Shown here piece after piece: positions 62,608-64,000 of a stretch of 64,000 bases of DNA. Numbering within the stretch: position 1 is the first letter of the stretch; each line of letters starts with the position of its first letter. The DNA comes from Pleurocapsa sp. PCC 7319 (GTDB lineage: Bacteria > Cyanobacteriota > Cyanobacteriia > Cyanobacteriales > Xenococcaceae), in contig NZ_KB235922.1 of NCBI RefSeq assembly GCF_000332195.1, positions 3,445,322 to 3,509,321 of the forward strand, written 5' to 3'. The notes under the pieces are model-generated. The model worked only from the letters and a program-made list of their open reading frames with translations, did not search any database and was not told where the DNA came from. The translations under genes and the position numbers were made by a program.

Positions 62608-63708
62608 ATGAAAAGGAGACAAGTACTAGATCGTTTGGCGATCGCTGCTACTACCAGTACTATCTTAGTTGCCTGCGATCAAACCAATAATAGTCCTAAT
62701 GTTCAAGCCAATGATTTACCCAATATTAAATGGCGGATGGTAACAAGTTGGCCTAAATCTCTGGATACAATTTATGGTGGAGCGCAAACCGTATGCGATC
62801 GCATTTCTGCCATGACTGGAGGACGTTTTACGATTGAACCCTATGCCGCAGGAGAAATTGTTCCCGGATTGGAAGTCTTGGATGCAGTACAAAATGGCAC
62901 AGTAGAATGTGGACACACCGCTAGTTATTATTACGTAGGCAAAAATCCTGCACTAGCTTTTGGCTGCTCTTTACCCTTTGGATTAACTGCCCAACAGCAA
63001 AATGCCTGGTACTATCACGGTGGCGGCTTACAAACAATGCACGAACTCTACAGTGCATTCAATGTAATTAATTTTCCTGCGGGTAATACCGGAACGCAAA
63101 TGGGGGGCTGGTTTAAGAAGGAAGTAACATCTCTCCAAGATCTTAAAGGCTTAAAAATGCGTATCCCTGGCTTAGGGGGTAAAGTCATGTCCCGTTTGGG
63201 AGTTAATGTGCAAGTGCTTCCAGGAGGAGAAATTTATCTAGCTTTAGAACGGGGGGCGATCGATGCGGCAGAATGGGTTGGTCCCTACGATGATCAAAAA
63301 TTAGGTTTGAATAAAGCAGCATCCTATTACTACTATCCTGGTTGGTGGGAACCTGGTCCCACCTTGGAAGTTCAAGTTAATAAATCCCAGTGGGATAAAC
63401 TACCCATTGAATATCAAGAAATCTTTAAAACCGCAGCTATGGAAGCTAATCTTAATATGCTGTCAAAATACGATGCCTTAAATCGGGAAGCTCTAAAAAG
63501 CCTGGTAGACAGTGGTACTAAACTGAAGGCTTACCCTCCAGAAGTTTTACAGGCAGCCCAAAAAGCGTCTTTTGATTATTATCAAGAAGAAGCTGGTAAA
63601 AGTCCTGCTTTCAAGAAAATATTTGACCAGTGGAATCAATTTCGTATTGAAGTTTCTGAGTGGAATAAAATTAATGAGTTAAGTTTTGCTAGTTTTGTTA
63701 ATAAATAG
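62608..63708 (+). CDS. TRAP transporter substrate-binding lipoprotein (DctP family)
   Basis: 366 aa. The N-terminus '[22 protein letters not shown]' combines a Tat-like Arg-Arg with a lipobox LVAC (Cys23), so it is probably lipid-anchored. The DctP fold follows with '[20 protein letters not shown]', '[15 protein letters not shown]', '[17 protein letters not shown]' and '[18 protein letters not shown]', resembling binding proteins for alpha-keto acids and related carboxylates. The TRAP membrane subunits (DctQ/DctM) are not in the window; they may lie elsewhere. Confidence 0.9.
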   Translation: MKRRQVLDRLAIAATTSTILVACDQTNNSPNVQANDLPNIKWRMVTSWPKSLDTIYGGAQTVCDRISAMTGGRFTIEPYAAGEIVPGLEVLDAVQNGTVECGHTASYYYVGKNPALAFGCSLPFGLTAQQQNAWYYHGGGLQTMHELYSAFNVINFPAGNTGTQMGGWFKKEVTSLQDLKGLKMRIPGLGGKVMSRLGVNVQVLPGGEIYLALERGAIDAAEWVGPYDDQKLGLNKAASYYYYPGWWEPGPTLEVQVNKSQWDKLPIEYQEIFKTAAMEANLNMLSKYDALNREALKSLVDSGTKLKAYPPEVLQAAQKASFDYYQEEAGKSPAFKKIFDQWNQFRIEVSEWNKINELSFASFVNK

Positions 63709-63856
63709 ACTACGATCTGACTGCCTGACACAAGTATCTCAAATCCCTTGTGGTGCATAGATTTTTTATTTTGTACTCAAAAGACATTGTTTGATCAAGC
63801 GATTGTTTGTAAGTATTGAAGTGCTGTACTAGCAAAATTTAATTTCTACGGAAAAT

Positions 63857-64000
63857 ATGGAATCTAATCGAGCAAGCAAAATATCTTTAGTAATTTCTGA
63901 CGTTGACGGTACATTGATTGACGACAATAAAACGTTAACAGATAAAACTAAAACAGCAGTTCAAAAACTACGAGAAGCTGGCATTTTATTTACCGTTACT
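63857..64000 (+). CDS. HAD superfamily (Cof-type, IIB) hydrolase, 5' part
   Basis: First 48 codons, cut by the window end. HAD motif I is present: 'LVISDVDGTLIDDNKTL', with the nucleophile Asp and the general acid Asp two residues later. 'TKTAVQKLREAGILFTVT' begins the Cof-type cap-proximal helix and strand leading to motif II. Probably a sugar-phosphate or other small-molecule phosphatase. Confidence 0.8.
   Translation, partial: MESNRASKISLVISDVDGTLIDDNKTLTDKTKTAVQKLREAGILFTVT

Overview
The window comes from a cyanobacterial chromosome. Evidence: psaK (photosystem I), ycf54 (chlorophyll cyclase factor), hemJ-type protoporphyrinogen oxidase, an RpoD/SigA-like group 2 sigma factor, many cyanobacterial DUF families (DUF1499, DUF1400, DUF760, DUF4112), frequent HIP1 octamers (GCGATCGC), and heptameric tandem repeats between genes. 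The AT-rich composition and the tandem two-partner-secretion adhesins would fit a surface-attached unicellular or baeocystous lineage (Pleurocapsales-like), but that placement is inference.

Region 1 (1-12.6 kb) is the accessory part. After three small genes (GNAT, DUF1499, DUF4112) come three tandem paralogous secreted beta-helix adhesins (1127, 997 and 954 aa). They share a near-identical promoter/leader with a hairpin that reaches the ribosome binding site. They are built of repeat modules of 65 and 28 codons and look like mosaics of one another. A tnpB remnant with an intact-looking right-end hairpin lies between copies 2 and 3, and a promoterless C-terminal tail fragment follows copy 3. 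A DUF4160 / DUF2442-HTH gene pair with stop-start overlap comes next.

Region 2 (13-29.6 kb): an acyl-AMP ligase with an alpha/beta hydrolase, ycf54, sixA, an NrnA-like DHH phosphoesterase, an HNH nuclease, alr, a two-gene signalling operon (hybrid histidine kinase then REC-PAS-GGDEF-EAL), an SDR oxidoreductase, a rhodanese-like protein lacking its cysteine, a small acidic protein and psaK (best start TTG). A 190-bp nested inverted-repeat element with heptamer-array arms lies at 27.1 kb.

Region 3 (29.6-45 kb): tRNA-Arg(CCU) split by a 278-nt group I intron in the anticodon loop, then hemJ, recF, a GT4 glycosyltransferase, an overlapping FG-GAP/UnbV + toroid-like gene pair, cax, a REC-degenerate GGDEF-EAL regulator, an MFS exporter with ispD (the latter carrying an in-frame small repeat insertion), and a GT9 glycosyltransferase.

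Region 4 (45-64 kb) is mostly housekeeping: HD-domain protein, A-type Fe-S carrier, TPR proteins, trpB, CAP-domain protein, RNase D-like exonuclease, PrxQ/Bcp, beta-lactamase-fold hydrolase, split GDT1 transporter, S9 peptidase, sigma factor, DUF760, mutT, PatA-like response regulator, a TRAP substrate-binding lipoprotein and the start of a HAD phosphatase.

I found no CRISPR array, no phage module and no clearly new defence system. The best leads are the modular adhesin cluster with its shared leader hairpin and tail cassette, the tRNA-Arg intron, the DUF4160/DUF2442-HTH pair, the FG-GAP/toroid pair and the structured repeat element at 27.1 kb.
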